Origin: Kaistella haifensis DSM 19056
Lineage (GTDB): Bacteria; Bacteroidota; Bacteroidia; Flavobacteriales; Weeksellaceae
Direction of reading: 5' to 3'
DNA length: 63,541 nt
Assembly (NCBI RefSeq): GCF_000735695.2
Contig: NZ_JASZ02000012.1
Coordinates: 1 to 63,541, forward strand
Each line of letters starts with the position of its first letter. Positions within the stretch are counted from its first letter, which is position 1. Positions 1 to 9,056 of the stretch are shown here, in pieces. The notes beneath the pieces are model-generated. The model was not told the origin of the DNA, made no database searches, and worked only from the letters and a program-made list of their open reading frames with translations. The position numbers and the translations under genes are program-made.

Positions 1-298
<298 letters not shown>

Positions 299-321
<23 letters not shown>

Positions 322-2545
322 TATTTATGGTGAGGTCTATCGAACTAACGCCACACGATGTTTTATTCAAAAATGAATCAGCAGAACTGCTTTTCGAAGG
401 TTTTAAATAAACTCTTAATGTAATATCATTGGATACGGCATAGCAAGTAGGATCAACTCTGTTAAATGCTTTGGCATAAACGACATAATCGCCTGTTGTT
501 GCACTCCAAAAGTAGCCAGCCATGTTCAAGTTTGGTTTTTTAGGATCGCCAACATCTACACCGGGAACAATTTCACTATTGTCAGATTTGTTATAGAACT
601 TAATATCAAATTGATTGGTTGGATCTAATTTAGTTTTGATGGCATTAAAATCGAAACGGTTCGTATTATTATCTGTACCTGCGCAACGCTCTTGCATCGG
701 AACGGTTGGCAAAACGGTGGCTGTTCCTCGTGTGAAACTCACGGTAGTAGTTACCGAACATCCGCCGGGAATTGTAGTTTTTACTACAACTTGTTTGCTT
801 ACGTCTACCGCACTACCATCGCCTGCACTGCTTCCATCGGTATAATTGTATTGATAAAAATAAAACGGATACGAAGGTTTCTGGAAATACGCTTTCAAGT
901 CGAAAATAGTTGCAGAAGCACAAAGTGAAATGGTTTCTGCAGGAGGCATGCTCAGAAAACCAATTGATAACGCTCCGGTATGACAGGCATTGATACCGGA
1001 ACCTTCGAAAACAGCAAATCCCAAATGCATATTGGTATTGGCAGGAAGTACAAAATTCTCTGGATCAGGAACTTCTACTCCGGTACCGCCTCCTATACTC
1101 GTATAGAATTTAATGATATAAGGTTCTCTACCCGAAGCAGGATCATATTTCGGGTAATAAATATTATATAAATTAATGGTTTTCGAAGCTAATCCTGTAT
1201 TATCACAAACGGTATAGCTAGTGGTTTTCAATCCCGGGAAACGTTGTTTGTCATAGGTCAATCGGTTACTTTCATCACCGGAAGAACAAATTGGGGAACC
1301 ATCCAGTTTGGTGACTTTCACATAATAATCTCCGGTTGTTTGTGTAGTACGATGAATTGGATAAACCCGATCAGTCCTTATAGGCGTTGGATCTCCTACT
1401 TTGTACCAAGTATATCTTAAGGCAGAATCATAAGTAGCATCAGAAACTTTCATTTCATAAGAACAATCCAGAGTAGCTTCAATCACCGGTGTATTCACCT
1501 TTTTAAAAGTTATTTGATCCCAAACCGCTGCACCAACCTGAGCTCCCGAAGGATCATGATAAGTTACTTCCACTTTCAGAACATCATTTGCATTGGGTAA
1601 AAAATCGTTTAAAGTATCGCTGGTTTGCCCAGTAATCTCTGTTCCATTTCTAGTCCATTTGAATTTCGGAGTTAGTTTTTGGCTGGGAGTGAAGAGCCAA
1701 GTTTGATTTGTATTACTCCATTGGCCATTGTTATAAGGTGAAGTTGTTTCTGAATCTACTGGCCATTTTGCTTGATCTCCTGTTTCGTTTTGTAAACCAA
1801 TAATTGCATGACCTGTGTTATTGGATTTTGTAACTTTAATATAGATTTTGTGGTCTTCCAATATCAGCACCTGACTGGTAATGGTGGAACTATAACCTCC
1901 GGAAACTGTTCTTTCTAAAACTTTATCAAAATTGATTAGCAATCCGTTCTTTCCATTATAAATTACAGAACCGTAAGTTAGTTTGTTATAATAATTGGCA
2001 TCCCAATATCCAATATCAGTATAGCCAAAGAAAATCTGCGCAAAATTTAATATTCTTGAAGGATCGGCGGAATCAATCTGGTTATACGCAACATTGGGAA
2101 GTTTAATATTGGTAGAACTACTATCATTTCCGCTATGTATTTTATCTACATATTGAGAGGTATGCAAATTATCAAAATCGGTTCCAGATCCAAAAAGCAG
2201 TCTCCCATTTGAGCCAACTACCAATTTAGAATATTGCTTACCATAGAAATCGAATGTAAAAGGAATGGAGATTGGGTTGCTAAAATGATTATTCCCTACT
2301 TTATTTGAAAAAGGAACATTAATACTTGCAGCAGGCAAATTAAAACCCGTAACTGGCGAAATGCTATAATCCCCCGTCGAAGTCGCCACTGCATCAACTT
2401 TCAGATTGAATTTTTCGCCAGTACAGAAATACTGCTGTGCAGGATATGCTGATGCTGCATTATCCGCAGGATTAATAATATTTACAGATTGGGTAAAACC
2501 TGAGACAAATGATAAAATAAACAGTAAAAAATAGATCTTCCGCAT
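299..2545 (-). CDS. Large secreted protein, 3' end cut off by an IS
   Basis: About 748 residues. I start at the ATG at 2545 because it gives a clean signal peptide (MRKIYFLLFILSFVSGFTQS); a longer frame upstream adds 24 residues with no such sense. The protein is rich in Gly, Ser, Thr and Asn and in beta-strand patterns, with a segment FTFDFYGKQYSKLVVGSNG near residue 100 seen in large flavobacterial surface proteins that end in a type IX secretion/gliding-motility C-terminal domain. No such domain is present, because the last residues (SLSLNHL) and the stop codon come from the IS terminus at 299-321. The native gene must have been longer. Function unknown; surface adhesin or gliding-associated is a guess from family resemblance. 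Confidence 0.7.
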
Positions 2546-2645
2546 CAAATAAATGTTAGTCAAAATTACGACATTATTATGAACCAAAAATTTACCATTT
2601 TTATTATACTGAATCAAAAAAAATATAATTTTTAAAATTTTCCAT

Positions 2646-2653
2646 TACATTTG
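2646..2653 (+). promoter_or_regulatory. -7 box of the permease gene
   Basis: TACATTTG fits the Bacteroidota sigma-ABfr -7 consensus TAnnTTTG and lies 17 bases before the permease ATG. No clear -33 TTTG is seen. Confidence 0.45.
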
Positions 2654-2670
2654 TGTAAATTAAAATTTTT

Positions 2671-4359
2671 ATGAACCAGCTTTTCAGAAGAAAACAATAC
2701 AGTGATCAGGAAGCTCCTTCGGGCTTGCTGCGTGTTTTAGGGGTGTGGGATATTGTTTTTTTTGGCATCGCCGCCATCATAGGAGCCGGTAGTTTCAGCA
2801 GTTTGGGCGAAGCAGTTTTCCGTGGAGGACCGGGAGTCATTATTCTCTATATCATTTGTGGTTTTGCTTGTGGTTTCACCGCACTTTGCTATGCGGAATT
2901 TGCCAGTAGAATTCCGACTGCTGGTTCTGCTTATACCTATGCTTACGCAAGTTTTGGAGAACTCATTGCTTGGGTTATTGGCTGGGCACTTATTATGGAA
3001 TATTCATTCGGGAATATTTATGTAGCCTTTTCTTGGAGCGATTATTTTACAAGTTTTATGGAAAGAATTGGCGTACATATTCCTGATTATCTTACTTGCA
3101 GCTACACTGAAGCCAAGAAAGCTTTCCTGGGAGGTTCGGAAAACAAAGAACTGATCAACGCTTGGAAAACCGCACCAATCATTGGAAATTTAAAAATAAT
3201 TCTCGATGTTCCCGCTTTGGTCATCAATGGTTTAATCACTTGGCTTTGTTATGTTGGAGTGAAGGAATCAAAGAATTTCAACAATATTTTTGTTCTTTTA
3301 AAACTATTTATCATCCTTTTGGTTATCGCAGTAGGAATTGCGTATATCAATGCCGATAACTGGTTTCCGGTAAACACAGAAACGGGTGTTGCGTCATTTA
3401 TGCCGAATGGTTTTGCAGGAGTGATGAGTGCCGTTTCGGGCGTGTTCTTTGCTTATATAGGGTTTGATGCACTCAGTGTTTTGTCAGAAGAAACCAAGAA
3501 TCCTCAGAAGAATCTACCACGAGGGATGATTATTTCATTGGTTTTATGCACGGTTATCTATGTTGTTCTAACGTTGGTACTCACCGGAATGGTCGATTAC
3601 CGAAAATTCGACGGCGTAGGCGATCCACTTGCTTTCATCTTCGAGAAATCGAATGCCAATGTTGCTTGGATGGAATTTGTGGTATCGTTGGCGGCCATTA
3701 TTGCCATTACCACAGTTCTTTTGGTATTTCAAATGGGTCAACCGAGAATTTGGTATGCAATGAGTCGCGACGGATTAATGCCTAAAAAGTTCATGGAAAT
3801 CCACCCAAAATACAAAACTCCTAGTTTTGCGACCATAATCACCGGAATTGTAGTGGGGGTTCCTATCCTATTTACGGACAAATCTTTCATCCTCGATTTC
3901 ACAAGTATCGGAACCATTTTCGCGTTCGTGTTGGTATGTGGTGGAGTATTGATGTTGCCGGCAAAAGAGAAGCTAAAAGGCCGTTTCCACCTTCCATATA
4001 TCAATGGAAAAATTATTTTCCCTGTTATTTTTATTGGTGGATTGGTATTTTTCTACTTTTGGCAGCCTGCATTTTTCAATCATATAACCGATTGGAATGA
4101 CCCTGAAAAAGGCGAATTCCGTATTTCAATAGTCATCTTTATCATCATTAATTTGGTATTGTGCGTATTGGCTTTCCTTAAAAACCTTTCCCTAATTCCG
4201 CTGATTGGTTTAAGTTCTTGTTTGTATTTATTAACAGGAATGAGCCACAACAATTGGTTTTGGTTTCTGCTTTGGTTTGCCATCGGGATGATTATTTATT
4301 TCTCTTATGGCTACAACAATAGCAAACTCAACAATGAGTTAAATGGCGATTTAAACTAA
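2671..4359 (+). CDS. APC-superfamily amino-acid permease
   Basis: 562-residue integral membrane protein with about 12-14 hydrophobic segments. The first helix carries the APC signature IVFFGIAAIIGAGSFSSLGE (around residues 29-48), and FAGVMSAVSGVFFAYIGFDA followed by EETKNPQKNLPRG is typical of the cationic amino-acid transporter branch (YfnA/CAT-like). Such carriers import amino acids by H+ symport or exchange; the substrate cannot be told from sequence. The gene is followed after five bases by the DUF962 gene and probably shares its transcript. It belongs to the chromosomal flank rather than to the mobile element. Confidence 0.9.
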   Translation: MNQLFRRKQYSDQEAPSGLLRVLGVWDIVFFGIAAIIGAGSFSSLGEAVFRGGPGVIILYIICGFACGFTALCYAEFASRIPTAGSAYTYAYASFGELIAWVIGWALIMEYSFGNIYVAFSWSDYFTSFMERIGVHIPDYLTCSYTEAKKAFLGGSENKELINAWKTAPIIGNLKIILDVPALVINGLITWLCYVGVKESKNFNNIFVLLKLFIILLVIAVGIAYINADNWFPVNTETGVASFMPNGFAGVMSAVSGVFFAYIGFDALSVLSEETKNPQKNLPRGMIISLVLCTVIYVVLTLVLTGMVDYRKFDGVGDPLAFIFEKSNANVAWMEFVVSLAAIIAITTVLLVFQMGQPRIWYAMSRDGLMPKKFMEIHPKYKTPSFATIITGIVVGVPILFTDKSFILDFTSIGTIFAFVLVCGGVLMLPAKEKLKGRFHLPYINGKIIFPVIFIGGLVFFYFWQPAFFNHITDWNDPEKGEFRISIVIFIIINLVLCVLAFLKNLSLIPLIGLSSCLYLLTGMSHNNWFWFLLWFAIGMIIYFSYGYNNSKLNNELNGDLN

Positions 4360-4364
4360 AAGAA

Positions 4365-4676
4365 ATGGCTGAAAGGATTAAAACATTTAAGGAATTTTAC
4401 GCTCTTTATTTAAACGAACACCGCAAATTGGGAACAAGGATTTTTCATTTTGTCGGAACGCTACTTGTATTTGCTGTTTTGATTTATGTAATCCAATCAG
4501 GGAAAGAAAGATTTCTGTGGTACATTCCGATCTTTGGGTATGGATTTGCTTGGTTCAGCCATGCTGTTTTCGAAAAAAACAAACCCGCCACCTTCAAATA
4601 TCCTTTATGGAGTTTAATTTCCGATTTCAAACTCTTTTTTGAACTATTAATAGGCAAACAGAAATTCAAAGTCTAG
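4365..4676 (+). CDS. DUF962 / Mpo1-like membrane protein
   Basis: 103 residues. It has the family layout: an N-terminal NEHRKLGTRIFHFVGTLL segment, a second hydrophobic segment and the motif AWFSHAVFEKNKPATF, in which the conserved histidine and FEKNKPA are clear. The yeast homologue Mpo1 is an iron-dependent dioxygenase acting on 2-hydroxy fatty acids in membranes; whether bacterial members share this is not established. Co-transcribed with the permease judging from spacing. Confidence 0.8.
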   Translation: MAERIKTFKEFYALYLNEHRKLGTRIFHFVGTLLVFAVLIYVIQSGKERFLWYIPIFGYGFAWFSHAVFEKNKPATFKYPLWSLISDFKLFFELLIGKQKFKV

Positions 4677-4684
4677 AACAAAAA

Positions 4685-4717
4685 AAACTCTCGATTTGTC
4701 AAGCAGATCGGGAGTTT
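4685..4717. terminator. Bidirectional terminator
   Basis: A 14-base stem (AAACTCTCGATTTG pairing with CAGATCGGGAGTTT, two G-U type mismatches) around a 5-base loop, A-rich on the left and T-rich on the right. It sits between two convergent genes (DUF962 and the secreted hypothetical), so it can serve both. Confidence 0.85.
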
Positions 4718-4723
4718 TTAATT

Positions 4724-5344
4724 TTATAATTTTGTGATGAGTTCAAGATTTTTGGCTTCTATTTCACCTTCATCCAGCTTCGTTTCGCCTTTCCCTTTAT
4801 CTAAATCGAGAACAACATTCGGATGATTCACCTCCATAAATGTTTTGAATTCCTCGATGTTCTTAAAGAGATTGAAAGATTCCTTTTCTGCATCATAAAT
4901 CACACCTTTTGTTCTTCTAGCAGCTGCAGCAGCGATTAATCCGCCCCACATTGCCGCACTATTGCTGGTGAAATAATCTCTTACAAAAAGATAACCGCCC
5001 TTGTTTTCGGCTTTCAGGTAATAAATTCCTCCATCGTAACCTTGCCCTTTATCTTCTGAGTTGAATTTTCTAATCAAATTTACGACATGGATATACAATC
5101 CCGTTCCATCAGAAACCGCAAATACTTTTTTGAGTTTTTTACCTTTATCATCCAAATTATTGAAGCGATACGCAATTTGATCATCAGTCATCGCATTAGA
5201 AAGATTTGGAGTGGATGTTGGTGTTTTGGCTCTGAAATCTTCATACGTTTCATAAACACCTTTCGGATATTGATCCGGAGAGAAATTCTGAGAAAAACCT
5301 AAAGTAAAAGCTGCTAAAGACAAAAGTGTAATTAATTTTTTCAT
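4724..5344 (-). CDS. Secreted hypothetical protein
   Basis: 206 residues with a clear signal peptide (MKKLITLLSLAAFTLGFSQ). The mature part has no motif I recognise; it contains DDQIAYRFNNLDDKGKKLKKVFAVSDGTGLYIHV and a small Ala-rich segment WGGLIAAAAARRTKG near residue 135 that could be a short membrane-active helix. Related proteins appear to be common in flavobacteria but without assigned function. It stands alone, convergent with the DUF962 gene. Confidence 0.75.
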   Translation of the reverse strand: MKKLITLLSLAAFTLGFSQNFSPDQYPKGVYETYEDFRAKTPTSTPNLSNAMTDDQIAYRFNNLDDKGKKLKKVFAVSDGTGLYIHVVNLIRKFNSEDKGQGYDGGIYYLKAENKGGYLFVRDYFTSNSAAMWGGLIAAAAARRTKGVIYDAEKESFNLFKNIEEFKTFMEVNHPNVVLDLDKGKGETKLDEGEIEAKNLELITKL

Positions 5345-5735
5345 TGTAAATTTTTTTCTAAATATATAAATTTCTGAGAAAATAAATTATTTTTGGTAAA
5401 AAAGATTAATATAGCCCAAAGTGGCTAATAAAGAGTAGTTTACAAGAACCGAAGGTGCTATCGGTAACGATTTAGTAATGGTGCTTACTGCACTCGCTTT
5501 CATCTGATTACCTTGTAAATCATTATTGCAAATTTAATAAAAAAAGGGTTAAGTCGTAGTGTACTTAACCCTTTTTCTGCTTTTCCAATATACATCAAAA
5601 AGCGTAATTGGAAATAAATCTTTCCCAATATGGGGACACAATGTGATAATGGTTTACATATTATTTCCAAGTTTTGGTATATCAATTAAAATGTGGTTCC
5701 GAAACAAGTAGTGATAACTTTTAACAGACTAAGCT
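5345..5735. other. Junction region between chromosomal flank and ICE
   Basis: 391 bases with no gene. It holds the promoter region of the secreted hypothetical, a short ACCGA/TCGGT stem near 5454, a strong terminator (listed separately) and, on the minus strand around 5527-5536, TTAAATTTGC, one base away from the CTnDOT att core GTAnnTTTGC. The left end of the conjugative element probably lies here, but I could not find a convincing matching repeat at the right end. Confidence 0.4.
5541..5576. terminator. Perfect 13-base-pair terminator hairpin
   Basis: AAAAAGGGTTAAG and CTTAACCCTTTTT are exact inverted repeats around a 10-base loop, with A- and T-tracts making it functional in either direction. 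It separates the chromosomal flank from the RteC gene. Confidence 0.85.
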
Positions 5736-6581
5736 ATGGAAATCGTGTTGAGTAAAATATTATCGCAAATTCAGCATCAGGAAGATAATCTTTCTTCTCA
5801 AATTATGCAAACTGCTGATGAGGCTTACCAAATGACCTTATTCCTGAAGGAAATGCTATTTACCATAAAGATGAAAGTCTTACAAACCGGATTTAAGGAT
5901 GAACAGCAGGAAATCAATTTTTTCAAGAACATTAAACCGCAGATTTTAGGAAAACTAATTTATTACAATAAAGTATTCCGTATTGAAACCACCTGTCCTG
6001 TAAGTACCGGGAGAATACATCAAAGCTATTTTGAAAACCAACTGAAAATCCTGAAATCCGAATATAAGGAAAGCATATCCAATGAAGATTTTTACAGGTA
6101 CTACCGTGCAGGCAGAACAGACCGTGACCACAGTTATTTCAGGCTCGGAAAAGTCAATTACCACGATGGTTTAAAGAGTGCCGTATTTGAAATTGACCTT
6201 AGCTTTTCAACCTACTACGATAACAAAGTTGCCCACATTATAGCCAATGAATTACTCTATACTTTTTTGCTTACCAAAATCAATCCTGAAAAAAATCCCG
6301 ATACCATTTTAATGAACGGGGATGCAAGCAAAGACATTTCGTGGACTAATTCACAAAATGCACTGATAGAATTGATTTACGCCCTGTATGCTTCCAATTC
6401 TATTGCATACGGTAAAATAGGCATCAGAAAATTAGCTCTGATTTTTCAAATCTTATTCCGAACGCCCTTGAACGATATACACCATTCTTTCCACCGAATG
6501 AAAACAAGGGCAGGCTCCCGGACGGCGTTTTTAGACCAACTCAAAATTTCCCTCGAAGAGTATATGGATAAAGACCTTTAG
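5736..6581 (+). CDS. rteC: RteC-family regulator of ICE excision
   Basis: 281 residues. The family core is clear: INFFKNIKPQILGKLIYYNKVFRIET in the first half, DFYRYYRAGRTDRDHSYFRLG in the middle, and ALIELIYALYASNSIAYGKIGIRKLA plus FHRMKTRAGSRTAFLDQLK near the end. In CTnDOT, RteC is a DNA-binding activator of the xis2c-xis2d-orf3-exc excision operon. Here it stands directly upstream of that operon, followed by its own terminator, so the two are separate transcription units. It is distinct from the two other RteC-family genes in the window, which resemble each other much more. Confidence 0.85.
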   Translation: MEIVLSKILSQIQHQEDNLSSQIMQTADEAYQMTLFLKEMLFTIKMKVLQTGFKDEQQEINFFKNIKPQILGKLIYYNKVFRIETTCPVSTGRIHQSYFENQLKILKSEYKESISNEDFYRYYRAGRTDRDHSYFRLGKVNYHDGLKSAVFEIDLSFSTYYDNKVAHIIANELLYTFLLTKINPEKNPDTILMNGDASKDISWTNSQNALIELIYALYASNSIAYGKIGIRKLALIFQILFRTPLNDIHHSFHRMKTRAGSRTAFLDQLKISLEEYMDKDL

Positions 6582-6602
6582 CCGTAACAGCAAAAGTGTT
6601 TC

Positions 6603-6629
6603 AAAGCAGTACATTTTGTGTACTGCTTT
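6603..6629 (+). terminator. Terminator after rteC
   Basis: AAAGCAGTACA and TGTACTGCTTT form an 11-base perfect stem with a TTTTG loop and seven Ts downstream. It isolates rteC from the excision operon. Confidence 0.9.
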
Positions 6630-6642
6630 TTTTGTCCATATC

Positions 6643-6789
6643 TGCCAATTGGCAAAAGTTGGCAAAAAGCTACAACAAAATAACTGAAACACGCTAAAAC
6701 CCTTATTAAACAAGGATTTTCCTCATTGCAAAAAAAAATCAAAAAAGTGCCAAACCAATGGGTAAGCATTGGCAGACAAACACTGCCAC
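6643..6789 (+). promoter_or_regulatory. Operator/promoter region of the excision operon
   Basis: The 248-base gap before the first HTH gene carries several TTGGCA/TGCCAA half-sites: a palindrome TGCCAATTGGCA (6643-6654), a direct repeat TTGGCAAAA at 6649 and 6659 (10-base period, one helical turn), and CCAATG/CATTGG around a 6-base spacer (6755-6772), itself flanked by TGCCAA and ending in TTGGCA. At 6777-6789 lies CAAACACTGCCAC, an exact 13-base word also present upstream of mobC and traA. In CTnDOT the RteC binding site precedes xis2c, so these repeats are candidate RteC sites; that assignment is inference. Confidence 0.5.
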
Positions 6790-6829
6790 ACTTCTGAATT
6801 TTGCCCTGTGAACATTAAACAGCAGTGCA

Positions 6830-7183
6830 ATGAATATTATAACAGTTGACGAAGAAGTGTGGAAGCACCTCAATGAGCGGTTGAAAGCCATTAGCGAATA
6901 TATCCTCAAACTGGAAGATACAAGCTACGATAGTTTGTGGCTCAACAATCACGAAGTCTGCCAGTATCTCCACATCAGCGAAAAAACATTGTGGCGTATG
7001 CGCACCAATGGGCAGATAGCCTTTTCAAAAATGTACGGGCAGTATTACTATACGATTGGTGCTATCAAGGAAATGCTCAACGCTAACGCTGTGCAGACCA
7101 CCGATGAATATGTAGAGCAGCTTATGGCGAAAGGCAAAAGCTATATCGAAAAAGGCAGAAAGCTGAAATCAGGTAATAATTAA
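6830..7183 (+). CDS. Xis2c-like HTH excision protein
   Basis: 117 residues. A winged/MerR-type helix-turn-helix covers about residues 40-88 (LWLNNHEVCQYLHISEKTLWRMRTNG, then a wing with YYYTIGAIKEML), the layout of the HTH_17 excisionase class. The short acidic N-terminus and basic tail (YIEKGRKLKSG) fit a DNA-bending recombination directionality factor. Position and size match Xis2c, first gene of the CTnDOT excision operon, which assists the integrase in excision. It precedes the second HTH protein by 12 bases. Confidence 0.8.
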   Translation: MNIITVDEEVWKHLNERLKAISEYILKLEDTSYDSLWLNNHEVCQYLHISEKTLWRMRTNGQIAFSKMYGQYYYTIGAIKEMLNANAVQTTDEYVEQLMAKGKSYIEKGRKLKSGNN

Positions 7184-7195
7184 AAGCGTACCCGT

Positions 7196-7504
7196 ATGAA
7201 TATCGACAAAATGGAATTTGTGGCGTGGATGGAACGCATAATGGATAGGCTGGACATTCTTGGCAATCACATAGACGATTTACAAAAGAAGCGCAACAGC
7301 ATAGACGGCGAAGAATTACTGGACAATCAGGATTTATTGCAAATGCTGAAAATCAGTAACCGTTCCCTGCAACGGTATCGCTCCATAGGCAAGCTCCCTT
7401 ATTATACCATTAGCGGAAAACTGTATTACAAACTGTCTGATGTGCATCAGTTCATCAGGGAAAGTTTTAACCCTCCCTTGCCCAAACTGGATGCCAATAA
7501 ATGA
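7196..7504 (+). CDS. Xis2d-like HTH excision protein
   Basis: 102 residues, related to the preceding gene: a coiled N-terminus followed by the helix-turn-helix LLDNQDLLQMLKISNRSLQRYR and the wing KLPYYTISGKLYYKLSDVHQFI (about residues 40-86). It corresponds to Xis2d of CTnDOT, the second protein needed for excision and also involved in switching on mob and tra transcription there. Same operon as its neighbour. Confidence 0.8.
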   Translation: MNIDKMEFVAWMERIMDRLDILGNHIDDLQKKRNSIDGEELLDNQDLLQMLKISNRSLQRYRSIGKLPYYTISGKLYYKLSDVHQFIRESFNPPLPKLDANK

Positions 7505-7526
7505 CAAACGCTGCCTTTGAATGCCA
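7505..7526 (+). promoter_or_regulatory. Partial copy of the recurring 33-base ICE element
   Basis: CAAACGCTGCCTTTGAATGCCA matches the first 22 bases of the element before traA (50203-50224) at 19 of 22 positions. It lies 63 bases upstream of the DUF3945-type gene. Confidence 0.5.
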
Positions 7527-7589
7527 CATAACGCAAATCAGTGAAGGCTTCCTTTACATTCGACCGTGAAATTTTAAAATTTTCAGACT

Positions 7590-9050
7590 ATGAGCGAAGA
7601 AACAACAAATAAACAGGAAATGCCCGAACAGCTTTCGGACATCTTACTCGTACTGGATAAAGAGAAAATGAAAATCCAGGCGGTAAAGAGTATAGGCGAA
7701 AACGGGAAAATGGAAACCGTTGACCCTACCAAGAAGAACCAAAATCAGTTTATGCGTGTGGACAAAAGCGGCGATTTCTTTTCCAACTTCTTTTCCAATT
7801 TTTTCAGCCAGTTAAAGAACCCTACAAACTTTACTTTCTTCAAAGTGCCTGCCCCTGTTGCTGCTGAAAAAGCAGAGGAACTGCAAAAGCACGTAGATAA
7901 GCCCACTCCACAGGGCGAAAAAGTGCTGAAAGAACACGAAGTAAAAGCAGAACCCCAACCGGATAAAAAACAAGAAAATCAAAATAATATGGCAACAGCA
8001 CAAACAACAACGGAAGCAAGCGAATACCGCTACAAGCCGGAGCAGATTGATTGGGACACAATGAAAAACCTCGGATTAAGCAAAGAGTATCTTGAAAAAA
8101 GAAACTTGCTCGACCCTTTGTTACGAGGTTATAAAACCAATGAACTTTTACCGATAGGTATTAACCTCGGTGGCTCTATCCTCCGCACAGATGCCCGCCT
8201 GTCTTTACAGCAAGGCGAAGACGGCAATGTTATCGTGGCAATACACGGTATCAAAAAAGAACCTAACCTGCACTTTGAGTTTTTCGGTCACAAGTTTACG
8301 GATGAAGACAAGAAAAACCTGCTTGAAACGGGCAATATGGGGCGTGTCGTTAATTTAGTAAATTCCAAAACAGGCGAACTGATGCCGTCCATTATCAGCA
8401 TTGACAGGCTGACCAATGATGTGATTGCGCTACGTACGGAGTTTATCAAAATTCCCGATGAAATTAAGGGCGTAAAGCTGAATGACGAACAAAAGCAAAC
8501 GCTGATGGAGGGCAAACCACTCTATTTAGAGGGTATGATTTCGACTAAGGGAACGGAGTTTTCAGCAACGGTACAATTCAATGCGGACAAACGATATGTT
8601 GAGTTCCTGTTCGACAGAAGCAATAACAATCAGCAAGCGCAAACTAACCAACAGAATACCCAACAAAGCAATCAGCAAAGCCAACCGCAGGAAGCTCCAA
8701 GAACTTTCAGGGGCAAAGAACTGGATGATGAGCAGTACAACAAGTTTAAAGCCGGACAAACCATATACGTTGAACTGAAAGATAAAAAAGACCAACCGTA
8801 TAAGGGTTATATCACTTTCGATAAAGATACCGGAAAGACCAATTTTGAGTTTCCCGGTCAGTACAAAGCACGGGTAGAACCTGCCGAAACCCATAAAACG
8901 CAGACTGCCGTCAATTCGGAGGGTAAAACCAACGAAGCGACCAGGAACGTCCAAGAGCCTTTGAAGTCCGGGCAGCAAAGACCGAAAAACGAAAAGCAGC
9001 AGGAACAACAGGACAACAAGCCTGCAAAATCCAAAGGCAGAAAAATGTAG
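7590..9050 (+). CDS. DUF4099/DUF3945-domain protein (CTnDOT orf3 equivalent)
   Basis: 486 residues, cytosolic and hydrophilic. Residues 150-340 contain the family core (IDWDTMKNLGLSKEYLEKRNLLDPLLRGYKTNELLPI), then two similar DUF3945-type repeats: GVKLNDEQKQTLMEGKPLYLEGMISTKG and, near residue 370, RGKELDDEQYNKFKAGQTIYVELKDKKD. A Gln/Asn-rich linker (around 345-365) separates them and the tail is Lys-rich. In CTnDOT the equivalent orf3 lies between xis2d and exc and is dispensable for excision in assays; its biochemical role is unknown. It is followed after six bases by the topoisomerase gene. Confidence 0.75.
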   Translation: MSEETTNKQEMPEQLSDILLVLDKEKMKIQAVKSIGENGKMETVDPTKKNQNQFMRVDKSGDFFSNFFSNFFSQLKNPTNFTFFKVPAPVAAEKAEELQKHVDKPTPQGEKVLKEHEVKAEPQPDKKQENQNNMATAQTTTEASEYRYKPEQIDWDTMKNLGLSKEYLEKRNLLDPLLRGYKTNELLPIGINLGGSILRTDARLSLQQGEDGNVIVAIHGIKKEPNLHFEFFGHKFTDEDKKNLLETGNMGRVVNLVNSKTGELMPSIISIDRLTNDVIALRTEFIKIPDEIKGVKLNDEQKQTLMEGKPLYLEGMISTKGTEFSATVQFNADKRYVEFLFDRSNNNQQAQTNQQNTQQSNQQSQPQEAPRTFRGKELDDEQYNKFKAGQTIYVELKDKKDQPYKGYITFDKDTGKTNFEFPGQYKARVEPAETHKTQTAVNSEGKTNEATRNVQEPLKSGQQRPKNEKQQEQQDNKPAKSKGRKM

Positions 9051-9056
9051 TACATT

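Noticed and set aside
5401..5520. A tRNA gene as integration target
   Set aside because: No cloverleaf-compatible stems or TTCRA loop could be found in the left junction region.
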